This document shows, one piece after another, positions 55,701 to 60,689 of a DNA stretch of 64,000 bases. This DNA is from Notospermus geniculatus (lineage: Eukaryota > Nemertea > Pilidiophora > Heteronemertea > Lineidae): contig NMRB01000499.1 of the NCBI GenBank assembly GCA_002633025.1, forward strand, positions 53,660-117,659, in the 5' to 3' direction. Under the pieces are notes generated by a model, which was not told the DNA's origin, did not search any database, and saw only the letters and a list, made by a program, of their open reading frames with translations. Position numbers and translations under genes: made by a program. The stretch's first letter is position 1. Every line of letters begins with the position of its first letter.

Positions 55701-55767
55701 GTTGACGCAGTTGGCAGAAGAGAGTAAATTCATAATGCCGAACCCGAAAATGAAACAGGAATACTAA
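22658..55767 (+). CDS. GLI: GLI-family zinc-finger transcription factor
   Basis: GLI/Ci proteins are the nuclear effectors of hedgehog signalling. Exons: 22658(ATG 22675)-22741, 43806-44018, 44239-44362, 47151-47452, 47608-47802, 47997-48202, 48985-49114, 49602-49750, 49888-50037, about 50226-50390, 50806-50979, 51193-51291, 51684-51863, 51985-52120, 52302-52412 and 53390-55767. All phases match, giving about 1592 residues (human GLI3 has 1580). N-terminal YYDPRNG and HEGRYHW match the GLI2/GLI3 repressor region. The SUFU-binding SYGHLSA is at about 294-300 and five C2H2 fingers at about 445-597. RRxS protein kinase A sites follow, then RRASDPVR at about 959, acidic [11 protein letters not shown] at about 1060 and terminal [15 protein letters not shown]. 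The C-terminal third is unusually rich in Asn, Gln and Met. It is a single GLI2/3-like factor, as expected outside vertebrates. The first exon is the least certain. Confidence 0.96.
24100..24670. repeat. Degenerate tandem repeat, unit about 145 bp
   Basis: The string GATGACCCAGACTGTACTAG recurs with its neighbours (CATTACATGTGATCCC-like, GTGGCGACTAAT-like, TTCTGATAAAAGTCATGAT) at about 24226, 24394 and 24539. Divergence between units is considerable, suggesting an old array. Confidence 0.6.
24980..25560 (-). mobile_element. Duplicated SINE-C region
   Basis: AATATTGTATCCTGCTAAGG to AGGAGGAAACCAGAGTGCCC (24985-25095) is repeated at 25120-25140 plus 25352-25425. The rest of the minus-strand SINE-C, with GGGTTGAACCCAGGTCC and CCACTGCGCCACTCTGATGG, runs to about 25550. 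The second unit is split by the MITE at 25145. Confidence 0.6.
25145..25351. mobile_element. TA-flanked MITE with CTGTAAACCGTGAAA ends
   Basis: CTGTAAACCGTGAAATTTTC at the left is inverted as GAAAATTTCACGGTTTACAG at the right. TA flanks both ends (25143-25144 and 25352-25353). The neighbouring duplicate of the host sequence shows the unfilled site at 25014-25015 (GGACATAGATTTGG). The interior is rich in TTCGCG. The TA duplication fits a Tc1/mariner-type transposase acting in trans. Confidence 0.85.
26185..26345 (+). mobile_element. SINE-C tail fragment
   Basis: TTCTTCATGTGATAGAGAGG, then ACTCTTTGACAGTGCAG and GGTTTCCTCCTGCTATTCAT follow the order of the 30700 and 32490 copies. Confidence 0.55.
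27612..28050. mobile_element. TTTAAGGGGCA-ended element
   Basis: CTTTAAGGGGCACTGTATTC at the left is matched by a degraded inverse on the right (GCACTATCGGGCCCCTTTAA). The interior segment AACCTCGCCCCATGTAGAGT to CACTAGGGCGAAGG occurs in inverse at 39470-39570, so the sequence is dispersed. Element ends of the type CACGGTATTG are also seen at 39696. Confidence 0.5.
28290..28475. mobile_element. GGATCC-family relative
   Basis: GGGAGGGCCCCAGACCCCCC and the end GCTACGCCCCTG follow the pattern of the 13125 and 15575 copies. A single N at 28317 lies inside. Confidence 0.4.
30700..30890 (+). mobile_element. SINE-C, plus-strand copy
   Basis: AGAGTGGTGCAGTGGAAACG (A-box region), CTCTGAGGTTCCTGGTTCAA (B box), then TTCTTCATGTGATAAAGATG and CTCTCTTTGACAGCGCA form a nearly complete copy. 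Confidence 0.7.
31487..31686. mobile_element. Foldback MITE with 57-bp arms
   Basis: ACTGTTCGTTTTCGTCAGTT with GAGGAATCTGAGTTGTGATC on the left is inverted on the right (ATCACAACTCAGATTCCTC, then GATGAAAACGAACAGT). An inner palindrome pairs CAAATTGCAGGGATTATT with AATAATCACTGCAATTTG, so almost the whole element folds into one stem. Confidence 0.75.
31690..31850 (-). mobile_element. SINE-C, minus-strand copy
   Basis: AGCAGGAGGAAACTGGAG, then AATGGGTCCGACCGGGGACC and ACAGCCGCTGATGTTTCAA are the inverse of the tail, B box and A-box region. It abuts the foldback MITE at 31686. Confidence 0.6.
32490..32705 (+). mobile_element. SINE-C, long copy
   Basis: GTCAGAGTGGTGTAGTCAAT, CCTCTGAGGTTCTGGGTTCA, CTCTCTTTGACAGCACAG and GGTTTCCTCCTGCTGTACAT are followed by the extended tail to TTTGGTGGTCAGTTCTCAA. 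This gives the fullest view of the family, about 215 bp. Confidence 0.7.
32708..32832. mobile_element. Foldback MITE, 125 bp
   Basis: AATGGGTCATATGAATAAAA and CTAGTAAATGCTTTTACTT are mirrored by AAGTAAAAGCATTTGCTAG and CTTTATTCATATGACCCAAT. It sits at the end of the SINE-C tail at 32705. Confidence 0.75.
33255..33375. mobile_element. Half copy of the GACCCCAACCGGGG foldback
   Basis: GACACACAAAATGATAG, GAATTTTGCAGATTTTCGAC and CCCAACCGGGCTTTTCCTC match the left arm and loop of 35297-35451. Confidence 0.6.
35297..35451. mobile_element. Foldback MITE, GACCCCAACCGGGG family, full copy
   Basis: TGATAAATATCAAGAAGTCA with ACTTCCAGCATCTTGCAAAT and TTTCGACCCCAAC (left) are inverted on the right over about 52 bases with very few mismatches. 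The loop holds CCGGGGTCTTCCTCAGGCAC. The family also occurs at 15330, 18030 and 33255. Confidence 0.8.
35885..36140 (-). mobile_element. SINE-A, minus-strand copy
   Basis: GGATTCGAACCCGGGACCTG and CTTGCTAAGCGGACGTGATA are the inverse tRNA-like head. The body with AGCATTATTGGCCCTT and CTTGCCCTTGCAAAGG is the inverse of the 8500 copy. Confidence 0.8.
36573..37107. repeat. 20-bp tandem array interrupted by a MITE
   Basis: The unit is TGTTCTGATTCTAGCTGTCG with point variants. About 3 units lie before (36573-36634) and about 16 after (36788-37107) the MITE at 36635. Removing the MITE and one TA restores a 20-base unit at the site, so the array predates the insertion. Confidence 0.85.
36635..36787. 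mobile_element. 153-bp CRE-bearing MITE, copy 1
   Basis: The ends TAGAGGCTATGCAC and GTGCATAGCCTCTA are inverted repeats, with TA on both sides (36633-36634 and 36788-36789). It carries three perfect TGACGTCA palindromes. A copy in the opposite orientation at 44544-44696 has the same length and differs at one base by my reading. The TA duplication suggests Tc1/mariner-type mobilisation. Confidence 0.9.
39470..39575. repeat. Dispersed segment shared in inverse with 27700-27810
   Basis: CCCCGGTGTTGGAAAATGTA, TACAATACAATGCATACGTG and GTTACTCTACATGGGGCGAG are the inverse of the segment inside the element at 27612. It is a probable fragment of the same transposon. Confidence 0.55.
39696..39905. 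mobile_element. MITE with TTAAAGGAGCACGGTATTG ends
   Basis: TAAAGGAGCACGGTATTG at the left is exactly inverted as CAATACCGTGCTCCTTTA at the right. The flanks read TT and AT, leaving the target duplication unclear (possibly TA within the ends). The body is 210 bp with no reading frame. Confidence 0.75.
41538..41675. repeat. 34-bp tandem repeat, about four copies
   Basis: The unit CTGTGAGCTAAAACCTGTGC plus GTGCTACCTCATCT is repeated. Beyond it, to about 42015, GTGCTACC recurs at irregular spacing (near 41722, 41793, 41816, 41865, 41952 and 41995), which looks like an older, decayed part of the same array. Confidence 0.75.
43215..43343. mobile_element. GGATCC-end element, right part
   Basis: AAAATTGACCGTGAAATTCTG-type sequence and the right end GTGGATCCGCCCCTG match 17212-17384. 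The left end is missing. Confidence 0.6.
43806..44018 (+). CDS. GLI: GLI coding exon 2
   Basis: This exon encodes residues 23-94, including the conserved [13 protein letters not shown] near its end. The acceptor is CGTTTCAG and the donor is phase 1, TTTG|GTGAGT. An in-frame ATG at 43739 could start a shorter protein from an alternative promoter. Confidence 0.9.
44239..44362 (+). CDS. GLI: GLI coding exon 3
   Basis: This exon encodes residues 94-135 ([16 protein letters not shown], then [13 protein letters not shown]). HEGRYH is conserved with vertebrate GLI2 and GLI3. Confidence 0.93.
44400..46560. repeat. Three tandem copies of a 650-bp unit in GLI intron 3
   Basis: Anchors recur in order. 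GTACAGGGTG plus AAACTGGTATGAC is at 45181, 45836 and 46480. AGTAACCAAG with GGTTACTC is at about 44829, 45491 and 46127. TTGAAATCCAACAGGGACC is at about 44421, 45317 and 45972. Spacing is 644-663 bp. Copies differ by many point changes and the first is split by the MITE at 44544. Confidence 0.75.
44544..44696. mobile_element. 153-bp CRE-bearing MITE, copy 2
   Basis: This is inverted relative to 36635-36787 and of identical length. TA lies on both sides (44542-44543 and 44697-44698), and three TGACGTCA sites are kept. It sits in GLI intron 3, inside the first 650-bp unit. Confidence 0.9.
46605..46735. mobile_element. Copy of the 9722 MITE in inverse orientation
   Basis: ATATGTGACCCGATATAGCA, GGTCATCAGTTTACTCAAC and CCACTACTGTTGTCAACCTG are the inverse of the interior and end of the element at 9722-9923. 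Confidence 0.65.
46790..47060. repeat. Inverted partial copy of the 650-bp unit
   Basis: CAGATAAAACAAATACATAA, GTACAAATTTTGAGTTATTTG and TAGGTTTCGACCTTGGTTACT are the inverse of 45480-45730. Three direct copies plus one inverted copy therefore surround the 46605 MITE. Confidence 0.7.
47151..47452 (+). CDS. GLI: GLI coding exon 4
   Basis: This exon encodes residues 135-236 ([39 protein letters not shown]). It corresponds to the GLI3 region with SPAEYYHQM. The acceptor is CATTCCAG and the donor is phase 1, GAAA|GTAAGT. Confidence 0.93.
47488..47600 (+). mobile_element. SINE-B tail fragment
   Basis: GTTCTACTGAAAGGTTTCGG, GATAGACTGGAGTTAAAG and GACTATAAACCC match the tail of the SINE-B copies. 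The head is absent. It fills most of GLI intron 4. Confidence 0.6.
47608..47802 (+). CDS. GLI: GLI coding exon 5 with SUFU-binding motif
   Basis: This exon encodes residues 236-301. [20 protein letters not shown], then [16 protein letters not shown] are almost superimposable on GLI3. SYGH is the core contact for the inhibitor SUFU. Confidence 0.96.
47997..48202 (+). CDS. GLI: GLI coding exon 6
   Basis: This exon encodes residues 301-369, a Pro- and His-rich linker ([29 protein letters not shown]). The acceptor is TTTCCAG and the donor is phase 0, CAG|GTGGGT. Confidence 0.9.
48290..48890 (+). mobile_element. SINE-A copy split by a nested element
   Basis: TAGCTGAGTGGTTATCATG and CCCGGGTTCAAATCCAGCCC form the head. 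The body stops at GAGGAACATG (48476) and resumes at ACATGAGTAGCTTGAGATGG (about 48788), exactly where the 8500 copy is continuous. Confidence 0.8.
48477..48786. mobile_element. CAGGGGT-ended element nested in SINE-A
   Basis: CAGGGGTCGAA at the left and TTCTACCCCTG at the right are inverted ends with one mismatch. AACATG is repeated at the two borders. CAGGGG ends recall hAT elements, although a clean 8-bp duplication is not visible (GGAACATG against GAAACATG, one mismatch). The interior has ACGACGGC repeats and no reading frame. Confidence 0.7.
48985..49114 (+). CDS. GLI: GLI coding exon 7
   Basis: This exon encodes residues 370-413 ([30 protein letters not shown]). The basic KRTKIKKE resembles the KRSKIKPDED of GLI3. 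Confidence 0.92.
49602..49750 (+). CDS. GLI: GLI coding exon 8, zinc finger 1
   Basis: This exon encodes residues 413-462. [20 protein letters not shown] begins finger 1 at about residue 445. The phase-0 donor AGG|GTAAGT splits the finger before its histidines, as in other GLI genes. Confidence 0.97.
49888..50037 (+). CDS. GLI: GLI coding exon 9, fingers 1-3
   Basis: This exon encodes residues 463-512, with the finger 1 histidines (HINLDH), then [20 protein letters not shown] and [12 protein letters not shown]. Finger 2 mainly contacts finger 1 and not DNA in known GLI structures. Confidence 0.97.
50218..50231. other. Assembly gap of 14 Ns
   Basis: The Ns remove the acceptor and the first bases of the finger 3 exon. 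Two residues (FE in relatives) are hidden. The true gap length may differ from 14. Confidence 0.95.
50232..50390 (+). CDS. GLI: GLI coding exon 10, fingers 3-5 (5' end in gap)
   Basis: This exon encodes residues 515-567 ([52 protein letters not shown]). These are the main DNA-contacting fingers that read the GACCACCCA-type site. The donor is GCT|GTGAGT. Confidence 0.97.
50505..50750. mobile_element. Foldback element in GLI intron 10
   Basis: GACAATTCTCGAATTTGCAG, TGCGCACTTCCGCCGAAAT and TCAGCCAGAACCTCATTCTG on the left are inverted on the right (TTCAGACCAAAGTTATGTTT, GGCGGAAGTGCGCCGATC). TGATTCAGCAATGGTCGAC marks the centre. Other copies are at 51345, 53085 and 63120. Confidence 0.7.
50806..50979 (+). 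CDS. GLI: GLI coding exon 11, finger 5 and NLS
   Basis: This exon encodes residues 568-625 ([32 protein letters not shown], then NKKHKGG). A run of six Asn codons (AAT/AAC repeat) follows, a small trinucleotide expansion. The basic KKHK stretch is the expected nuclear localisation region. Confidence 0.97.
51193..51291 (+). CDS. GLI: GLI coding exon 12
   Basis: This exon encodes residues 626-658 ([20 protein letters not shown]). MEECL aligns with REECL of GLI3. Confidence 0.93.
51345..51580. mobile_element. Foldback element in GLI intron 12
   Basis: TGCACTTTGCCGAAATCGCA, CTCGATCTGAAACCGGGTGA, CATGATTCAGCAATGGTCGA and the inverse GGTTATGGTTGAGATTTCGG with GAAGTGTGCAGATC make a copy of the 50505 family, about 90 percent alike. 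Confidence 0.7.
51684..51863 (+). CDS. GLI: GLI coding exon 13
   Basis: This exon encodes residues 659-718. [18 protein letters not shown] parallels the SNSGLELPLTDGGS region of GLI3, and [13 protein letters not shown] is acidic. The donor is GAG|GTACGA. Confidence 0.93.
51985..52120 (+). CDS. GLI: GLI coding exon 14
   Basis: This exon encodes residues 719-764 ([30 protein letters not shown]). The phase-1 donor A|GTAAGT follows. Confidence 0.9.
52302..52412 (+). CDS. GLI: GLI coding exon 15
   Basis: This exon encodes residues 764-801 ([32 protein letters not shown]). The acceptor TTTTTTCAG and a weak donor G|GTAATG both keep the frame. Confidence 0.85.
52655..53050. mobile_element. CTTAAAAAG-rich element in GLI intron 15
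   Basis: CAGGGCTCCCGCGG at the left and CTGCAGGAACC at the right enclose repeated AGGCCTTAAAAAGCCTTAAA motifs. Such ends and motif runs suggest a hAT-like MITE, but I could not confirm the target duplication. Confidence 0.45.
53085..53330. mobile_element. Foldback element in GLI intron 15, inverted
   Basis: GAATCATGGATTGCGTCACC, TGGTTTCAGATCGAGGTTCT and GGCGGAAGTGCACAGATCTG match the 50505 family in the opposite orientation. The left half has GATCTGAAACTGAATGACGT. Confidence 0.7.
53390..55767 (+). CDS. GLI: GLI last coding exon
   Basis: This exon encodes residues 801-1592 and the TAA stop. [15 protein letters not shown] and [17 protein letters not shown] match the protein kinase A and bTrCP degron region of GLI2/GLI3. 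YRRASDPVR is at about 959, [20 protein letters not shown] at about 1060 and [20 protein letters not shown] at the end (activation domain). Residues about 1080-1540 are a low-complexity Asn/Gln/Met/Pro-rich region with recurring SPNAQ and NQNG motifs, not found in vertebrate GLIs. Confidence 0.97.
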
Positions 55768-55941
55768 CTCTAACATAGCAGATGAAAACATTTTCGGCAG
55801 ACAAGAATTTTTTCTTCCATTTTCATCCACTTGTTTGTGACATATTTGAAGAAAAAGTGTTTATTTCTGATATAGAAATGTGATTTCTTCAAATGTTTCG
55901 TACCGATATAATGTTGATACCGGTAGAATGAGTTAAAATCC

Positions 55942-56100
55942 CTGGGTTTGAGGGTATTTTACTGTACCCAGGTTCGAGGGTATTTTACTGTACCCTGGGT
56001 TCAACGGTATTTTACTGTACCCTGGGTTCGAGGGTATTTTACTGTACCCTGGGTTCAACGGTATTTTACTGTACCCTGGGTTCGAGAGTATTTTACTGTA
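55942..56100. repeat. 27-bp tandem repeat in GLI 3' UTR
   Basis: There are nearly six units of GGGTTCGAGGGTATTTTACT plus GTACCCT. Two variants alternate (TTCGAGGGT and TTCAACGGT), suggesting that the current array grew by doubling a 54-bp pair. Because 27 is divisible by 3, one frame stays open without being coding. Confidence 0.85.
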
Positions 56101-57274
56101 TTAGAGAAGTTTAGCTTTGCAGTTGTGACTCAGATTTGAGAGTAATTCTCAAATTGTTGTTATGTTTTCTGTATTATTACGTCTGTTAAGGTGACTTCCA
56201 TGGAATTATAATACAACCGAGCACATTATTGAGGACTTCCTATATTTCTGATTGAAGGGGGTTCAGGGGTTTGATAAACTGCCGGTGCTGAATAGAATAT
56301 TTCCTCGAAATTATTAGCAGGAATGAGAGCTTTAGAATGTGCTAGCGAGATATATCATATAGTTTTAATCCATTTGTTTATGTTTTAATTACGGTAGGTT
56401 GTCTGCCTTCATTGCTGGTGAATACTTTTTTGCGTTGGGAAATTTCTTTAACACTCAACAAAAATTAAAGGGGCAATGAACGTGACCTGTGGGAGCGACA
56501 TTTAACTGCAGTAGCAGGGTGTGAGATGTCATGGTACTAGCCACCTGGTCCCTGTTCCGACTGTATATTAGTAGTGCATGAATATGGTCCAAATTGTACA
56601 TTAGTAGTTCACGCACATATCTCATATTGTATATACATATCATGTGTTAAAATGAGATTAACTCTTGCATTTTGGGTTATCTAAAAGCAATTTGGTGTGG
56701 CCCATCTCGAGATGAGTTTTCTTTGAAATTTACTGTTGAATATTAGATATCATTTTATCAAATCAACTAATGCACTTATGTCATTTTGGATGGGCGTTTG
56801 TTCACTTTCTCAATAGGTGGAGTTGATGATTGCCATCTGAAATGGTAGACCCTAAATATGTGAAGATTGACCTCAATTTAAGGTCTCTGTAAATTCAATT
56901 TATCATGTTAGGTCTTCAGGTTGAGTGCAGGTACACTGAATTTACTCAGTTTATATGTTAATAGTGAATGTTGCATAATGAGGTGAGGGAAACCCACTTT
57001 TATGTGCTTTTATCCGATTATGATTTTTTATGAGATTTGAAAAATTTATTACCGGTAGAACTTATGAATTCTGAATATGCATTTATTCCCAATGAAAAAT
57101 ACTGAAATTAGCCGTAATGTGCTGGGGATGTAATTGTGAAATAAGGGTGTGATAGATGTTGAAATACCAAAGTTACAATGTATTTCTTTACGACTATATT
57201 GCAGTCTTCAAATTGACTGATGTGTCAATTTCTTGTTTCTTCTTGTTGATGATGCTGATCGCAAGTGGCTGTGG

Positions 57275-57450
57275 CAGGGGCGGATCCAGAATCATGGGAA
57301 AGAGGGGGCACAGCCAGCACACTTCATGGAAAACCTCGGTCAAATTTTAACATCTTTTCAAAATTTCGAAATTTCTCGGTCAATTTTAAAGGTTTTCCAC
57401 AAAATAGAGGGGGCACGGGCCGGGTGTGCCCCCCCTTGGATCCGGGCCTG
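57275..57450. mobile_element. GGATCC-end element, nearly complete
   Basis: The ends are CAGGGGCGGATCCAGA and TTGGATCCGGGCCTG. The borders read TGTGG and TGTGA, an imperfect 5-bp duplication. GAGGGGGCACAGCC and GGTGTGCCCCCCC show the family's GTGCCCCC-type subterminal inversion. Confidence 0.75.
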
Positions 57451-57566
57451 TGTGAGGTGACGAAGTGGTCCGCATGCTGTGTTAATTTTTGCTACCGATT
57501 ACAACTAAAGCATCTGATTTAGTTGAGATAAAGTCCTCTACTGCTGTTCTTATAGAGAGATTAAAG

Positions 57567-57671
57567 TATCCTCCCATAGCAGGGTTTGGTCTCGGTCACC
57601 TTCATACACTCGCACACAAAGTGTGAATGCATAAAGAGGAGCGAAGTAAAAACCCCTGCTGTGGGAGGATA
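57567..57671. mobile_element. Short palindromic MITE, second copy
   Basis: TATCCTCCCATAGCAGGG at the left and CCCCTGCTGTGGGAGGATA at the right are inverted, with an exact 8-bp target duplication GATTAAAG (57559-57566 and 57672-57679). It is the same family as 250-356 and shares its GGTCTCG and CACACAAAGTGTGA segments. Confidence 0.85.
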
Positions 57672-57744
57672 GATTAAAGGGTTTATAGCTTGGCCCTGAT
57701 ACTTATACTACTGGTCTGGGTTGAAAGTTCCATTGGAGTTGACC

Positions 57745-57850
57745 TCTCTATCACATGAAGAAAGGGTTGGAGTGTGGATCAAACTCCGAACCTCAGAAGT
57801 GACAGGCCCTGATGTTTGCACTTCACCACTCTGGCAGCCCATTCTCTGTG
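57745..57850 (-). mobile_element. SINE-C fragment
   Basis: CTCTATCACATGAAGAAAGG, CGAACCTCAGAAGTGACAGG and CACTTCACCACTCTGGCAGC are the minus-strand module. Confidence 0.55.
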
Positions 57851-58194
57851 TGACTTTCAGTCCAGCTCTGCTGATACGCTTTAACTGCTGAATACTCTCG
57901 TGAAACTTTGCAGGTTTAATTCTTATAAAATGCTCTGTTTTTGACGTTTGTACATTTTATTGATACGAACAATTTGCAGTCAAACTAGAACCCTCCTTAG
58001 CAGAAGGAATTTTTAATGTTAATTTCAACCCTTGCTGGTTACAAAGTAGGCCTACACAAATAGGCTTGTTTCTGGTGGATTTCAGTTCTATAGAAGGCCA
58101 CCAGGTGGCTCTGAAGGTTTCCACCACATTTTATGATCACTTTAGGTTAGTAGTTAGACAAATCAATCATATGTTATTGTTTATTATAGATTCA

Positions 58195-58200
58195 AATAAA
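58195..58200 (+). terminator. Candidate polyadenylation signal downstream of GLI
   Basis: This AATAAA hexamer lies 2.4 kb after the stop in AT-rich DNA. No transcript evidence is available. Confidence 0.25.
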
Positions 58201-58434
58201 AAAATATCCATTTGATAATAAGAGTTTGTCAATTTCTTGTACACTGTCTCTGCATCATATTAAAACAGGATTTGAATATATCTCCTCCCCATAGGCCTAG
58301 TATCTTTTCTTGAGGGAGGCAATTGAATTGAATGAAATGGCCTGAATCTCAGGATAGATGCAACCTTGCCTTGTCTGAAACACATTTTGAGCAAAAGTGA
58401 CATGAACAGTACCTTGTAATAGTGTCATGGCTCC

Positions 58435-58819
58435 TAAGGCCACATAAAAAAATCTTAGTTTAGCATCAGTCATACTTGTAAAAAGTGAGGAGGGAGTTTT
58501 TTTTTTAATACTGAAATGGACTGATCATCGAAAGAGAGCTTGGAAGCATTGCACCATTTACCATACAATAGAAAAATCCTTAGTATTAACTCGAAAAAGG
58601 TTTTTATTCAAAAAAAATACATATCTGAGTCACCCTGGAAAAGGGCATGTGTGTAGACAAGAAACCACACTTTTTGACAGAGAACATTATAATGTCAGAA
58701 AAAATTGAAGAAAGGAAAAAAAATTTTTAAAATTTTTTTGAAAATTTTTTTTTTTTTGAGGCGGCGAGAAAATTCGAGACGGGCGCTGATGCTAAACTAA
58801 AGATTTTTATGTGGCCTTA
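58435..58819. mobile_element. MITE with 34-bp ends upstream of the third gene
   Basis: TAAGGCCACATAAAAA with TCTTAGTTTAGCATCAG is mirrored by CTGATGCTAAACTAAAGA with TTTTTATGTGGCCTTA. The 385-bp body contains poly-A and poly-T runs. It ends about 460 bp before the next start codon and could lie in that gene's promoter region. Confidence 0.8.
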
Positions 58820-59282
58820 CAACATGAACACATTGGTAATGGCAGCCATCTCATATAAACCCATCTGTTGTGATACCAAGAACAAGTGTTCCCATCTGGG
58901 GGCAATAAAAAACAAACCATTTACCATGGACTATTTCTACTGCCACACCATAACACTGTTTCTAACAAGTGTGGGGAATTCCCCTTACGTCATGGATAAA
59001 GCCGCTGATTGGCTGAACGAGGTCACGTGGTGATCCCGGACTTCCCAGCTTGGGGATTTTTGTGATGTGGATGTGTCTCGGAAAAGGACGAAAATTCCGT
59101 TGGATTTCCTGCAAAATTTCCCATGTCCGGATGAAAAATGGTGTGAAAATGGGCAGAGTTTTGCCCTTGACATTGAAACGGAGATGAATGTGTGCAGAAA
59201 GTGTGTTTCTATGACCTAATTACGCGGTGATCGTGGTACAAGCTTGCCCTCTTCGGAGGTGAATATTCATGATTTTAGAAAA

Positions 59283-60689
59283 ATGGCCACCACCTCCGCC
59301 AGTGCAGGACAGGAACATGGTGAAACACAGGCAAGTCGAAATTCAGAAGAATGGCAAGCTGCTGTTGCTATGGTGTCCATGCTTTCGGGTCCAGCACCCC
59401 CACAGCCCCCTCTTTTAGCCCATCTAAATGGTGGTGATGATGAAGGGACATCAGATGATCCTGATGAGTCAAAAAAGGAACGCAAAAAGGGTCCCAAGAA
59501 GGGCCCGAAGCCAAAAGTCAAAGGGTCTAAGATTAAGAAAAAGAAGAAGAGGGGGTCCGATGAGCAACCCAGCGGTGACGTTTTGTTGGCAAGTACTGGG
59601 CCTTATGGCCCACACAGCAGTTCCAGTTTTGAGGGGACGAGGCCTGTTTTAATTCATCAAGCTCTGCTGCAGGAGCGGGCGATCATTGCTCAACGGATGG
59701 CTGCAACAGCAGCAAGTGAGAGTGATCATCATGTCATACCGGGTACTGCTGAAGGGACGCGGTCGTGGACAGAAGGTCTACCTCCTCGGAAAAAGGCCAA
59801 GAAAAGTGAAAAGCAGAGACACAAGTCGAGTGAAAAGGGGAGCAACGATGCTCCCTCGACTCCGCTGACGATCAAGAGAGAAATAACTGATGTCAGATTT
59901 GGTGACGAAGAGACAAAAAAATCGCGGAAAAAACGAGGGACTGTTGCAGAAATGTTAAAGCCACAAAAAGTGTCCGCTGGGCAGCTGAAGAGATTGTCCA
60001 CGGCGGAAGCTCTAGATAATGAATATAGTACATTGTTATCTGACCGGAGGATGGTGGCTGAGGCTAAGCCTACATGTACAGGGCGAAGGAAGAAGTCATC
60101 GGAATCTGCTGGGTTGGAGACGGACGTTCCTAAACCGAAATCGCCACGCTCTCCTCGGAGAAAGTCACCGGAGAGAGTGTACGCTTCTAAGGATGATAAT
60201 AATCTGCCGCCGAAGAAGCGAAAGATGGCGTATTATCGACCTCCATCGAGTCCTGGCGGTGATACGCAGGATGCTGATGCAAATGCCAATCGTCCGTCTG
60301 TTGTTGTCCACACTGGTACGGTTTTGTCGCCAAAGAAGATTCCGGGAGGGTTGGACATTTTGAGTAAAGTTGCTGCTCACAAGTTTACGACGGAAACTCT
60401 TTCAGGCAGGAATCTGGGACCGGTTTCTATTGCTGTAAGCTCAACCGGTGTGCACAGTATTCAAAGACCACAGTTCTCTTTTGACCTGAGACTGAGGGCT
60501 CCAGGTACGGTTGGAGAGGTGAAGCCGTTCACCAGCGGACTTCTGGGGAACCACCCCGCATGTCGGAGCAAGAGATGCAAGTATGCAAACACCGGATTCG
60601 ACAACTTCTGCTGTCGCAACGAAAGAAAGACGTAAAGCAAGAAGCCGGGGAAACAAAACGGTCTGATACGCCGGTGTCGACTTCTACAG
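59283..60689 (+). CDS. Third gene, exon 1, with apparent frameshift
   Basis: The first frame is open from 59283 and would end at a TAA at 60633-60635 with a Cys-rich tail. Another frame, open from 60485, gives MSEQEMQVCKHRIRQLLLSQ, RKKDVKQEAGETKRSDTP and STSTG and reaches the donor ACAG|GTATGA. The second frame joins in phase with the exon at 63912, so I favour it for the end of the exon. The Cys-rich tail could instead be a real terminus. Confidence 0.65.

Larger units (their letters stand above)
55768..59282 (+). other. GLI 3' UTR and intergenic DNA
   Basis: After the stop come the 27-bp tandem repeat and AT-rich DNA. Candidate AATAAA signals include 58195-58200. No exon is visible. Mobile elements lie at 57275, 57567, 57745 and 58435. 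An A/T-rich low-complexity run (58695-58760) lies inside the last element. Confidence 0.5.

Noticed and set aside
55948-56139. Open frame across the 27-bp repeat
   Set aside because: A 27-base period keeps any frame open. It lies after the GLI stop and lacks an ATG start.
60541-60635. Cys-rich tail read as a zinc-binding module
   Set aside because: The Cys spacing does not match a family I can name, and the competing frame reaches a donor that joins an in-phase exon.
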